A stretch of DNA of 64,000 nucleotides from the NCBI RefSeq assembly GCF_021556485.1, contig NZ_JAKGBW010000008.1, positions 1-64,000 on the forward strand, given 5' to 3'. Made by a program: the position numbers and the translations under genes. This DNA comes from Oceanobacillus alkalisoli. Its GTDB lineage: Bacteria > Bacillota > Bacilli > Bacillales > Amphibacillaceae. The notes below the pieces were generated by a model. That model saw nothing but the letters and a program-made list of their open reading frames with translations, ran no database searches and was not told where the DNA came from. Position 1 is the first letter of the stretch, and each line of letters begins with the position of its first letter. Of the stretch, positions 6,882-14,256 are shown piece by piece.

Positions 6882-8291
6882 TCATCTCGTATGTTCCGAA
6901 GATGTTTGCGTCATGTCCTCCTGCAAATTTTTAACGGCTTCTTTACTCCGGACAAACATAAAATAGGAAGCAACGGTAAATACGGCTATTAGGGAAGTGA
7001 GAATCGCTTGAATTCTTAAGGACTCAATAAAGAACATGGCCCCGTAAATCCCAACGATGAATAGAATAGTCGCATAGGTTAAGTACGGGAATAACCACAT
7101 TTTTATTTTCAGGGATCCTGGATCTTCCTCCTCTAGCTTTCTTCTCATTCGTAAATGGGAGAAGGCAATGACAAGATAAACAAGTAAGGCAACTGCACCT
7201 GACGAATTTACGAGGAAAAGAAACAGTTTGTCCGGTGAAATATAGCTGAAAATAACGGCAACATAAGCGAATGATGTACTGAATAAAATTGCTCGAACTG
7301 GTACCCCTTTTTTACTCAACTTCTGGAAAGCTTTCGGTGCTTCCCCTTTCTGCGCCATTCCGAATAGCATCCGGGAATTTGCATAGAGGGCTGAGTTCAA
7401 GCAAGAAAGTACAGCTGTTAAAACGACGAAATTCATAATTTGCGCTGCGGCTGGTATGCCGACATAATCAAGCACCGCAACAAATGGACTTACCAAGATA
7501 TTTGCCGAGTTCCATGGTAATAGTGTGACGACGATGGCAATGGAACCAATATAGAAGATAAGTATTCTCCAAATGACACTATTGGTTGCGATTCGCACGG
7601 ACTTCGCTGGGTGCTCCGATTCGCCCGCCGCAATGGCGACAATTTCAGTTCCCATAAATGAGAAAATAACAACGGTTATCCCAATCAAGACAGAACTGAA
7701 ACCAGTTGGCATGAACCCGCCATTACCAAATAGATTGGATGTACCAGGAGCGCCGATGCCCGGGTACCAGCCGAAGATAACACAGAGTCCTAATATCAGA
7801 AATGCAACAATACTAACAACCTTGATGAGGGAGAACCAATATTCAAACTCACCAAAGGATTTGACGGAAAATAAATTCGTCATCGTAAGAGATACAGTTA
7901 GGATAAGCGCCATGAGCCAGAGTGGAAAATCTGGTATCCAGTACTGGATAATGGCTGCACCAGCAATCGCTTCAATTGCAATGACAACCGTCCAGAAAAA
8001 CCAGTATAACCAACCAATCGTAAATCCGGCCCATGGTCCGATCGCATCACTTGCATATGTGGAAAAGGACCCGCTTGTTGGCCTGGCTGCCGCCATTTCT
8101 CCAAGCATTCTCATCACGAGGACAACAACTAACCCGGCAAAAGCATACGAAAGAAGTGCACCTGGTCCAGAGGAATTAATGACTGCCCCACTACCAATAA
8201 ATAAACCTGCCCCGATAACACCTGCAATTGAAATCATACTTATATGTCTCACTTTTAAATCAGATTTCAATTGACCTTGCTGATTACTCAT
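6882..8291 (-). CDS. Amino acid permease, APC superfamily (GabP/AnsP type)
   Basis: A 469-residue proton-coupled amino-acid importer with twelve hydrophobic helices. The family signature ISIAGVIGAGLFIGSGAVI lies near residues 21-39, followed by GPGALLSYAFAGL, EMAAARPTSGSFSTYA and IGWLYWFFWTVVIAIEAIA. This is the amino-acid transporter (AAT) branch that includes GABA, asparagine and proline/histidine permeases; the substrate cannot be assigned. ATG 8291 (MSNQQGQ) is chosen over an upstream in-frame GTG because GGGAGGAATTGGG precedes it. A cre-like site at 8339-8352 suggests repression on preferred sugars. Confidence 0.9.
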   Translation of the reverse strand: MSNQQGQLKSDLKVRHISMISIAGVIGAGLFIGSGAVINSSGPGALLSYAFAGLVVVLVMRMLGEMAAARPTSGSFSTYASDAIGPWAGFTIGWLYWFFWTVVIAIEAIAGAAIIQYWIPDFPLWLMALILTVSLTMTNLFSVKSFGEFEYWFSLIKVVSIVAFLILGLCVIFGWYPGIGAPGTSNLFGNGGFMPTGFSSVLIGITVVIFSFMGTEIVAIAAGESEHPAKSVRIATNSVIWRILIFYIGSIAIVVTLLPWNSANILVSPFVAVLDYVGIPAAAQIMNFVVLTAVLSCLNSALYANSRMLFGMAQKGEAPKAFQKLSKKGVPVRAILFSTSFAYVAVIFSYISPDKLFLFLVNSSGAVALLVYLVIAFSHLRMRRKLEEEDPGSLKIKMWLFPYLTYATILFIVGIYGAMFFIESLRIQAILTSLIAVFTVASYFMFVRSKEAVKNLQEDMTQTSSEHTR

Positions 8292-8338
8292 CCCAATTCC
8301 TCCCACTGTAAAGTTATAATTCTACTACTTCAAACGAA

Positions 8339-8352
8339 AGATAGCGCTTACA
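8339..8352 (-). promoter_or_regulatory. cre-like CcpA site upstream of the amino-acid permease
   Basis: On the minus strand the sequence TGTAAGCGCTATCT fits the cre consensus TGWAANCGNTNWCA at all but the last position. It lies 48 bp before the permease ATG. A perfect 12-bp palindrome AACACGCGTGTT (8353-8364) abuts it and could be a second operator. Confidence 0.5.
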
Positions 8353-8495
8353 AACACGCGTGTTGTTTAAAGTATTTTAAATAATCATATAAAAGTTCAA
8401 AGTTAAAATCTATAGATGAATTGTAAATTTATTTTAGATGATAGTTTACTAAATGTAAAATTATGTTATCGCATCTGTTTATTTAGATTGAAAAG

Positions 8496-8551
8496 TGGGG
8501 TCAGAGTATTTGTCCCAGTGTTTGGGGCAAATGCTCCGACCCCGCTGTCCC
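8496..8551. repeat. GGGGTCAG hairpin repeat, copy b
   Basis: TGGGGTCAGAGTATTTGTCCC pairs imperfectly with GGGGCAAATGCTCCGACCCCG, then CTGTCCC. It lies between two divergent genes, upstream of the YtrA-type promoter. A role as a terminator of one gene is therefore unlikely for this copy. Confidence 0.8.
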
Positions 8552-8567
8552 AACTTTAAAAAGGGTG

Positions 8568-8614
8568 TTGACAGTTCTTTTAGTATTAGTGTACTATTTG
8601 AGTGGTACACTAAT
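8568..8614 (+). promoter_or_regulatory. Promoter with YtrA-type GntR operator
   Basis: TTGACA (8568-8573) and TACTAT (8592-8597) are separated by 18 bp. A perfect 10-bp inverted repeat ATTAGTGTAC (8585-8594) / GTACACTAAT (8605-8614) overlaps the -10 box. Its core AGTGTA-N12-TACACT is nearly the site described for Bacillus subtilis YtrA. The GntR gene of this operon (9428) very likely binds here and represses its own operon. Confidence 0.75.
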
Positions 8615-8637
8615 GCAATGTACGGGAGGATGAAAAA

Positions 8638-9423
8638 ATGGGTGCTTGGTTGGCGTTAACGAAGAAGGAGTTTCGGCTTGGTTTTCCAGTTTTTATTACT
8701 GCTTTGATTTTGTATGCTGGAATGATGGTTGGTGCGTATTTTTTAGGGAAACAAATTGATCATGAAGAAGCGTTAATTTTGATGGCATTTATGTTTGTAA
8801 TGGGGGTTCATATTCTTTTCTTAGTTTTTTATCTTCACTACACATTAAGTTCAGAAAGAAAAAGATTACATCTCTGGTTGCATACACCGATGTCCATCGC
8901 TGGATTGCTCCTATCCAAATTGTTCACGGGTATCGTGTTTATGGCTGTTACATTCGTGGTTACTTTGTCAGCATCTTCCCTATTTTTCAATCAAAACATT
9001 GACTTTTTCAATGAGCAAACTATTTATAATATTATGGGACTTTCTACAGCGGTTGTCTTTAACGGGGCAATATGGTTAGCTGTCACATTTATTTTCTTCT
9101 GGTCGATATTTCTAACCTTTAGTCAGCAGATGAATGATTTTCTCAGTTTCATTTTGACATTCATGCTTTTTCTTATTACCGGATGGGTTTATGGCTTAAT
9201 TACGAGTATGGGATTCGTTGAGACAATCACAACATGGGGGCCGATCAGAGTGGATGACATTATCGTCGGATTCGAGTTTGGTTACATGGATAATGCTTTC
9301 GAAGCAAACACACTGAGTGAAGCTTCCATTTTTTATATTGGACATTTTATAAGAGATCTTATTGTTTCCATTATTATGTTTTTCGCAGCTTGTTGGATGA
9401 TTGATAGAAAAGTTGAGGTGTAG
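8638..9423 (+). CDS. ABC-2 type transporter membrane protein
   Basis: A 261-residue integral membrane protein with six hydrophobic helices and no signal peptide. It starts MGAWLALTKKEFRLGFP, the amphipathic opening common in ABC-2 permeases. The ATG at 8638 follows GGGAGGATGAAAAA. The next two genes, a YtrA-type repressor and an ATP-binding subunit, complete a YtrA-like operon. Such systems export or defend against cell-envelope-active compounds in Bacillus, but the substrate here is unknown. Confidence 0.75.
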   Translation: MGAWLALTKKEFRLGFPVFITALILYAGMMVGAYFLGKQIDHEEALILMAFMFVMGVHILFLVFYLHYTLSSERKRLHLWLHTPMSIAGLLLSKLFTGIVFMAVTFVVTLSASSLFFNQNIDFFNEQTIYNIMGLSTAVVFNGAIWLAVTFIFFWSIFLTFSQQMNDFLSFILTFMLFLITGWVYGLITSMGFVETITTWGPIRVDDIIVGFEFGYMDNAFEANTLSEASIFYIGHFIRDLIVSIIMFFAACWMIDRKVEV

Positions 9424-9427
9424 TGGA

Positions 9428-9808
9428 ATGGCAGATTTATTCCATTCTTCAAAGCCGATTTATGAACAGATTGCAGAATTGATCAAGAAGCAAATCATCC
9501 GGGGAGAATTGCATGCGGGTGATAAGCTGCCGTCTGTTCGTGAGATGGCGATTGAGGTGAATGTAAATCCGAATACGGTACAACGAACATACAGGGAGTT
9601 GGAATCGATGGAAATTGTTCAGTCAAAGCGGGGGCAAGGAACCTTTGTTACGGGGAATACAGCAGTGCTTGCTGCAATCCGGGAAGAAATGAAAGCTGAA
9701 ATCTTACAGAATTTCACGCGCCAGATGTATGAAATGGGCTATTCAAAAGAGGAAATCACACGGGGACTGGCGAATTTTTTAGATGAGGGGAGTATAAGGG
9801 ATGATTAA
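9428..9808 (+). CDS. GntR family transcriptional repressor (YtrA subfamily)
   Basis: 126 residues. The winged-helix DNA-binding domain spans roughly residues 5-75 (PIYEQIAELIKKQIIRGEL, KLPSVREMAIEVNVNPNTV, KRGQGTFVTG). Only a short helical tail follows, as in YtrA-type regulators, which dimerise without a large effector domain. The ATG at 9428 is preferred to an upstream in-frame start because it follows GAGGTGTAGTGG and lies just past the stop of the permease gene. It overlaps the ATPase gene by 8 bp. It probably binds the AGTGTA-N12-TACACT palindrome at 8588-8611. Confidence 0.88.
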   Translation: MADLFHSSKPIYEQIAELIKKQIIRGELHAGDKLPSVREMAIEVNVNPNTVQRTYRELESMEIVQSKRGQGTFVTGNTAVLAAIREEMKAEILQNFTRQMYEMGYSKEEITRGLANFLDEGSIRDD

Positions 9809-10490
9809 GTTAACGGATGTCACGAAGAAGTATGGGACGAAAAGGGCACTGGAAGACGTGAATTTAACTTTATCTAAGGGAAAGTTAATTGGTCTTGTCG
9901 GGGAAAATGGGAGCGGTAAATCGACGACACTGAAGCTGATTGCCGGTTTGAATCATCCGACATGCGGAGATATTACGGTAAACGGTGAAAAAGTCACTCG
10001 GAAAATTGCTTCCTCTGTATCCTACCTATCGGAGCTGGATGAATATTATCGTTTCTTCACGGTGAAGGATGCAATTGAGTTTCAAGCGAGTCAATTTGTG
10101 GACTTCGATATCGAGAAGGCGTATGAAATTATGAAGTTTATGAAGCTTGAGCCACAGCAGAAGTTGAAACATTTGTCAAAAGGGAATCGGAGCCGGGTGA
10201 AAATCGTGCTTACCTTAGGTCGAAATGCGCCAGTTGTCTTGATGGATGAACCTTTTTCGGGTCTTGACCCGATGGTGCGAAACTCAATTGTCAAAGGACT
10301 TATTTCCTTTGTAGATTTAGATAAACAACTCGTCTTAATTACGACACACGAGATTAGAGAAGTGGAAAATATTCTAGATGAAATTGTGGCAATCAGGGAC
10401 GGATATATCATCGCACATCATAATGTTGACGATATTAGAAAAGAAAACAAACAAAGCATCGTTGATTGGATGACGGAAATCTATGCATGA
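9801..10490 (+). CDS. ABC transporter ATP-binding protein (YtrB-like)
   Basis: 229 residues with the full set of ABC ATPase motifs: Walker A GENGSGKST (residues 35-43), signature LSKGNRSRVKI, Walker B VVLMDEPFSGLDP and the switch His in TTHE. The signature is LSKGN rather than LSGGQ, as is common in the YtrB / ABC-2 export subfamily. It energises the membrane protein at 8638. Its start overlaps the regulator gene by 8 bp, so translation is coupled. Confidence 0.88.
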   Translation: MIKLTDVTKKYGTKRALEDVNLTLSKGKLIGLVGENGSGKSTTLKLIAGLNHPTCGDITVNGEKVTRKIASSVSYLSELDEYYRFFTVKDAIEFQASQFVDFDIEKAYEIMKFMKLEPQQKLKHLSKGNRSRVKIVLTLGRNAPVVLMDEPFSGLDPMVRNSIVKGLISFVDLDKQLVLITTHEIREVENILDEIVAIRDGYIIAHHNVDDIRKENKQSIVDWMTEIYA

Positions 10491-10503
10491 TGGAAGAGAG
10501 CAA

Positions 10504-10558
10504 TGGGGTCAGTGCAAGTGTCCCAAAAACTGGGACATTTGCACTGACCCCCTGTCCC
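10504..10558. repeat. GGGGTCAG hairpin repeat, copy c
   Basis: GGGGTCAGTGCAAGTGTCCC pairs with GGGACATTTGCACTGACCCC around an AAAAACT loop. It fills the gap between two convergent genes and may act as their shared terminator. Confidence 0.88.
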
Positions 10559-10563
10559 GCTAA

Positions 10564-11859
10564 TTACCCGTTCATCGGAAAGAATAGGAGCTGCAAAAGG
10601 AAAAGCAAAGCGAACAGGTAAATGAGCCAGTGAACTTCTTTGCCTTTACCTCTTGCTAGTTTCATGAGTGGGTACGTGATGAACCCGACTGCGATTCCGG
10701 TTGCGATGCTAGCTGTAAATGGCATGGCAATCATTGTAATAAAGGTTGGGAATGCTTCATCAAACGATTTCCAGTCAATTTTTGCCAAGCCTTGCATCAT
10801 AAATGAACCAACGATGATCAAGACTGGCGACGTGATTGCCGGAACGTTAGCTACGACACTAATAATCGGCGTGAAGAATATTGACAAGGCAAATAGTAGG
10901 GAGACGAAAAAGCTAGTCAGTCCTGTCCTCCCGCCCGCAGCAACACCTGAAGTTGACTCAATATAAGCAGTTGCCGGGCTTGTCCCGAATACAGACCCGA
11001 CCGTTGTAGCTGTTGCATCAGCCATCAAGGCTTGTTTAGAGCGCGGTAATTTTCCATCCTTCATGAACCCGCCTTGCTCCGCGACTCCGATGATTGTTCC
11101 TGTTGTATCAAATAATGTAACAAGTAAAAATGCAATAACGACGGTATAAAGGCCGTGTGAGAAAACGCCTGCGATATCTAAATCGAAAAATACTGGAGCA
11201 GGCGGTGCAGAAATAACGCCTTCGAATTGAATTTGTCCCGTGAAGTAGGCCAGAATTCCTGTCAGAATCATACCAAGAAATAGTGCGCCTCGAATGTTTA
11301 GCATATAGAACACTAACGTAAGGAATAATCCAACAATGGTGAGCATCACCATCGGATCGGTTAAATCCCCCATCCCGATAATATTGGTCTCATTTGGAAC
11401 GACAAGCCCTGAATTTTTCAATCCAACGAAAGCGATGAATAAACCAATACCAGCGGTGATCCCGAATTTTAAGCTATTTGGTATTTTATTAATCAACGTC
11501 TCCCGCAATGTCGTTAAGCTAAGAAGGAGGAATAGAATACCAGCAATAAATACCGTGCCGAACACAGTTTGGTAAGACAATCCCTGTGTAGCAACTACGG
11601 AGGCGAAATAGGCGTTTAACCCCATGCCTGGAGCGATTGCGATCGGATAATTTGCGAGTAACCCCATCATCAATGAGCCAACGATGGCTGTGATGATAGT
11701 TGCCATAAACACTTGTTCAAAAGGTACTCCCGCACTATGGAGGATTGCTGGATTCACGACAACAATATAAGCCATCGTAAGAAAGGTTGTGAGACCTGCT
11801 GTGAATTCTGTACGAATCGTTGTATTATTTTCTTTCAGTTTAAAGAATTTCTCTAACAT
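10564..11859 (-). CDS. pbuG: Hypoxanthine/guanine permease (AzgA/PbuG type)
   Basis: A 431-residue NCS2-like purine:cation symporter of the AzgA branch with 12-14 helices. Diagnostic segments are TEFTAGLTTFLTMAYIVVVNP, YPIAIAPGMGLNAYFA, GIGLFIAFVGLKNSG and TLFDTTGTIIGVAEQGG. It imports hypoxanthine, guanine or adenine. Two ATG codons (11868 and 11859) are possible; 11859 has the better spacing to AAGAGAG. No purine riboswitch fold could be found in the 160 bp upstream, although some pbuG genes have one. It is convergent with the ABC operon. The exact purine is inferred from family only. Confidence 0.87.
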   Translation of the reverse strand: MLEKFFKLKENNTTIRTEFTAGLTTFLTMAYIVVVNPAILHSAGVPFEQVFMATIITAIVGSLMMGLLANYPIAIAPGMGLNAYFASVVATQGLSYQTVFGTVFIAGILFLLLSLTTLRETLINKIPNSLKFGITAGIGLFIAFVGLKNSGLVVPNETNIIGMGDLTDPMVMLTIVGLFLTLVFYMLNIRGALFLGMILTGILAYFTGQIQFEGVISAPPAPVFFDLDIAGVFSHGLYTVVIAFLLVTLFDTTGTIIGVAEQGGFMKDGKLPRSKQALMADATATTVGSVFGTSPATAYIESTSGVAAGGRTGLTSFFVSLLFALSIFFTPIISVVANVPAITSPVLIIVGSFMMQGLAKIDWKSFDEAFPTFITMIAMPFTASIATGIAVGFITYPLMKLARGKGKEVHWLIYLFALLFLLQLLFFPMNG

Positions 11860-11956
11860 ACACACCATTCTCTCTTAAAGTTATTAACCAACATTCCATA
11901 TATTATCGATAAATCCCCCAATAATCAACAAAAAATATCCCAAAAAGATGCTTGAT

Positions 11957-11982
11957 GATTAACCTTTCGCGAATATGGGAAA
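11957..11982 (+). promoter_or_regulatory. Possible sigma-B promoter of the SDR gene
   Basis: GATTAA (11957-11962), 14 bp, then GGGAAA (11977-11982) resembles the general-stress sigma-B consensus GTTTAA-N12-14-GGGTAT, with mismatches in both boxes. Related SDR genes of B. subtilis are sigma-B-dependent, which supports the call weakly. Confidence 0.35.
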
Positions 11983-12033
11983 AGTACACGCGAACGTACA
12001 TGATAATCTTACATCCAAGGAGGTAATTGAACG

Positions 12034-12906
12034 ATGGAAATGGAAGAGAAGAATGGGAAAATAACCCCACCTGCACAAATGCAGGACAAGCAGCCGGGGA
12101 TTGAATCAAAAATGAAGCCGGAACCAGAATATACAAGTCCAAATTATAAAGGCAGTGGTAAATTAGCAGGAAAAGTAGCAATCATTACTGGTGGAGATAG
12201 CGGAATCGGCCGTGCTGTCAGCGTCTATTTTGCAAAAGAAGGGGCAGATGTTGCGATTATCTACCTGGATGAGCATCAAGATGCTGATGATACGAAGCGG
12301 TTGGTGGAGCAGGAAGGACAGAACTGTTTGCTTATTAGCGGTGATATTGGCAGCCAAACATTTTGTGAATCGGCAGTGACGCAAGTATTAAAGCATTATA
12401 AAAAAATCGATATCCTTGTGAATAACGCAGGGGAGCAGCATCAGCAGAAAGATTTTATGGGTATTACAAGTGAACAACTGGAGAAAACGTTTCGTACCAA
12501 CGTATTCAGCATGTTTTATTTGACGAAAGCTGTCTTGCCGAATTTAAAAAAGGGCAGTGCAATCATTAATACTTCCTCGATTACTGCGTACAAAGGTAAT
12601 GTGGATTTAATCGATTACTCCGCGACAAAGGGTGCAATCACTTCCTTCACACGTTCCCTGTCCCAGTCCCTTGTGGATAAAGGAATCCGTGTGAACGCAG
12701 TTGCGCCAGGACCAATTTGGACACCACTTATTCCCGCATCTTTCGATAAAGAAAAAGTTGGCCAGTTTGGCGGCGATTCCCCAATGAAACGACCAGGTCA
12801 ACCGAGAGAATTAGCACCTGCCTATGTTTATTTGGCAAGTGCAGACGCAAGCTATGTCACAGGCCAAACCATCCATGTAAACGGTGGAACAATCGTAAAC
12901 GGTTGA
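12034..12906 (+). CDS. SDR family oxidoreductase (YhdF/YdaD-type, general stress)
   Basis: 290 residues. An N-terminal extension rich in Pro, Gln and Lys (about 45 residues) precedes a classic short-chain dehydrogenase: coenzyme motif TGGDSGIGRA, NNAGEQH, catalytic Ser in INTSSITAY, active-site YSATKGAITSF and the PGPIWTPLIP loop. The length and the extension match the YhdF/YhxC/YdaD group of Bacillus general stress proteins, annotated as glucose or ribitol dehydrogenase-like but without a proven substrate. The ATG follows AAGGAGGTAATTGAACG. A sigma-B-like promoter is possible upstream. Confidence 0.88.
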   Translation: MEMEEKNGKITPPAQMQDKQPGIESKMKPEPEYTSPNYKGSGKLAGKVAIITGGDSGIGRAVSVYFAKEGADVAIIYLDEHQDADDTKRLVEQEGQNCLLISGDIGSQTFCESAVTQVLKHYKKIDILVNNAGEQHQQKDFMGITSEQLEKTFRTNVFSMFYLTKAVLPNLKKGSAIINTSSITAYKGNVDLIDYSATKGAITSFTRSLSQSLVDKGIRVNAVAPGPIWTPLIPASFDKEKVGQFGGDSPMKRPGQPRELAPAYVYLASADASYVTGQTIHVNGGTIVNG

Positions 12907-12925
12907 ACCTCTCATGACTGAAGTT

Positions 12926-12983
12926 GGGACATGGGGTCAGTGCAAATGTCCCAATTGGGACGTTTGCACTGACCCCATGTCCC
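12926..12983. repeat. GGGGTCAG hairpin repeat, copy d
   Basis: The cleanest copy of the family: GGGACATGGGGTCAGTGCAA (12926-12945) continues into ATGTCCCAATTGGGACGT, and the partner GCACTGACCCCATGTCCC closes the stem. The palindrome is nearly perfect with AATT as its centre. It lies between convergent genes. Confidence 0.9.
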
Positions 12984-12988
12984 GTATT

Positions 12989-13912
12989 TTAATAATAATT
13001 ACTGAAGGTGTGTAATTGATCTGTCGTTGTAATGTCTTCAGAGAGTAGTGGTACATGAATGAGTTTTTGCTGTCTGAATAGCTGTTGGATTTGTTCCAAG
13101 TACAGCTTTTCATGTTCTTTTCGCTTTTTTAGAAATGCTCCGTCTGCTTCTTTTGGCAGTATTTTATTAATGATGATTGTATGGACGTGCAGGTCATATC
13201 TTGCTAATAAATCAATAGCTTTTTTCGTTTCTAAAATAGGTAACCTCTCCGGATTGAGAACGAAGATAAAGCCTGTTCGATCCTGATTAAGCAGGATTTC
13301 CCGCGCTTTACGGAAGCGATTTTTCCTTTCCAGTAATACCTCATAGATTGGATCTTCAATTGGCTCACCATCATTCAATAACTGTACATAGTTTTCATTC
13401 GTTTTCTTCCGTTTCTTAAGCATTCCTTCTATCCAAACTCCCATTAGTTCTGGCAAGGTTAGGAGCCTGATTGTATGTCCGGTTGGTGCAGTATCAAATA
13501 CGAGATGGTCATATTCTTCCCTTTCTTCAATGATAATGGAAATGAGTTTATCAAATAATGCTGCCTCATCTGCACCTGGTGAAGCTTTTACTGTGTCGAG
13601 CTGACGGTATACTTCGTCAGCCATGCTTGAATGGACGACCCCTTTTATATTGTCTTTTACGGTATTAATATATTTCGTCGTCTCGTGTTCCGGATTAATT
13701 TCAAGCGCATATAAATTTTGAACAATTTTTTTCGGTTCTCCGCCAATCTTTACGGAGAAAATATCCCCTAGATTATGGGCTGGATCTGTAGAAATAAGTA
13801 AGGTTTTCTTCCCCATTATAGCGAGTCTCCAAGCAATAGCTGAAGCGGAAGTTGATTTCCCTACACCGCCTTTACCCCCGATAAATAAGATTTTCTTTGT
13901 ATCGTTTAACAT
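12989..13912 (-). CDS. ArsA/GET3-family ATPase
   Basis: 307 residues. The deviant Walker A motif IGGKGGVGKSTSASAIAWRLA is at the N-terminus, then STDPAHNLGDIF (switch I) and HLVFDTAPTGHTIRLLTLPE (switch II/Walker B). This is the single-domain ArsA/GET3 fold, which in bacteria outside ars operons has no agreed function. No ars genes are nearby. ATG 13912 has AAAGGTGG at good spacing; an upstream in-frame start at 13945 would overlap the previous gene. It follows the small CC-ending gene, a pairing seen in other Bacillales. The substrate is unknown; membrane-protein or metal handling are only guesses. Confidence 0.85.
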   Translation of the reverse strand: MLNDTKKILFIGGKGGVGKSTSASAIAWRLAIMGKKTLLISTDPAHNLGDIFSVKIGGEPKKIVQNLYALEINPEHETTKYINTVKDNIKGVVHSSMADEVYRQLDTVKASPGADEAALFDKLISIIIEEREEYDHLVFDTAPTGHTIRLLTLPELMGVWIEGMLKKRKKTNENYVQLLNDGEPIEDPIYEVLLERKNRFRKAREILLNQDRTGFIFVLNPERLPILETKKAIDLLARYDLHVHTIIINKILPKEADGAFLKKRKEHEKLYLEQIQQLFRQQKLIHVPLLSEDITTTDQLHTFSNYY

Positions 13913-13935
13913 GTGAAGCCACCTTTCCTCAATAA

Positions 13936-14193
13936 TTAACAGCAACGAATACCGGATAGGGGGGATTTCTCCATACCCATCCGTAAATGCCAGTCATGGA
14001 ACTTCTCAATCATGTATGGATAAAGTTCCAGCGTATAGTAGTAGACGGGGTTCGGAATTCCAATCATTTCGGAGTAAAGCAAGAGTAAAAAAATATCGTC
14101 CTCTTCCCGTAATTCACGGGCAATTTCCGTACGATGGGGCATACGAAGGATTTCTTCATATATTTCTATGATGCGTTTAAGACGGTCCAGCAC
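13936..14193 (-). CDS. Small protein ending in Cys-Cys, partner of ArsA-like ATPase (cory-CC-star type)
   Basis: 85 residues, mostly helical, with the sequence IGIPNPVYYYTLELYPYM in the middle and the C-terminus SPLSGIRCC directly before the stop codon. A terminal Cys-Cys is the defining feature of a small family called cory-CC-star proteins in NCBI naming, as I remember it, found next to ArsA-type ATPases. Start GTG at 14193 follows AAGAAGGTG. The ATPase gene starts 23 bp downstream, so this is one operon. It has no signal peptide. The cysteines may bind a metal or be lipid-modified or delivered, but nothing is established. Confidence 0.7.
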   Translation of the reverse strand: MLDRLKRIIEIYEEILRMPHRTEIARELREEDDIFLLLLYSEMIGIPNPVYYYTLELYPYMIEKFHDWHLRMGMEKSPLSGIRCC

Positions 14194-14224
14194 TTTAACA
14201 CCTTCTTCTTTATTGATATATAGG

Positions 14225-14252
14225 AAAAGGGACCAAATGAATGATCCCTTTT
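14225..14252 (-). terminator. Terminator of cstA
   Basis: AAAAGGGA (14225-14232) pairs with TCCCTTTT (14245-14252), with flanking A/T tracts. It lies 4 bp past the cstA stop codon. Confidence 0.65.
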
Positions 14253-14256
14253 AAAA

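Noticed and set aside
11860-12030. Purine riboswitch before pbuG
   Set aside because: The leader lacks the three-way-junction core (UAUA...UUUCUACC...) and the pairing stems; only a weak CGCGAA inverted repeat is present.
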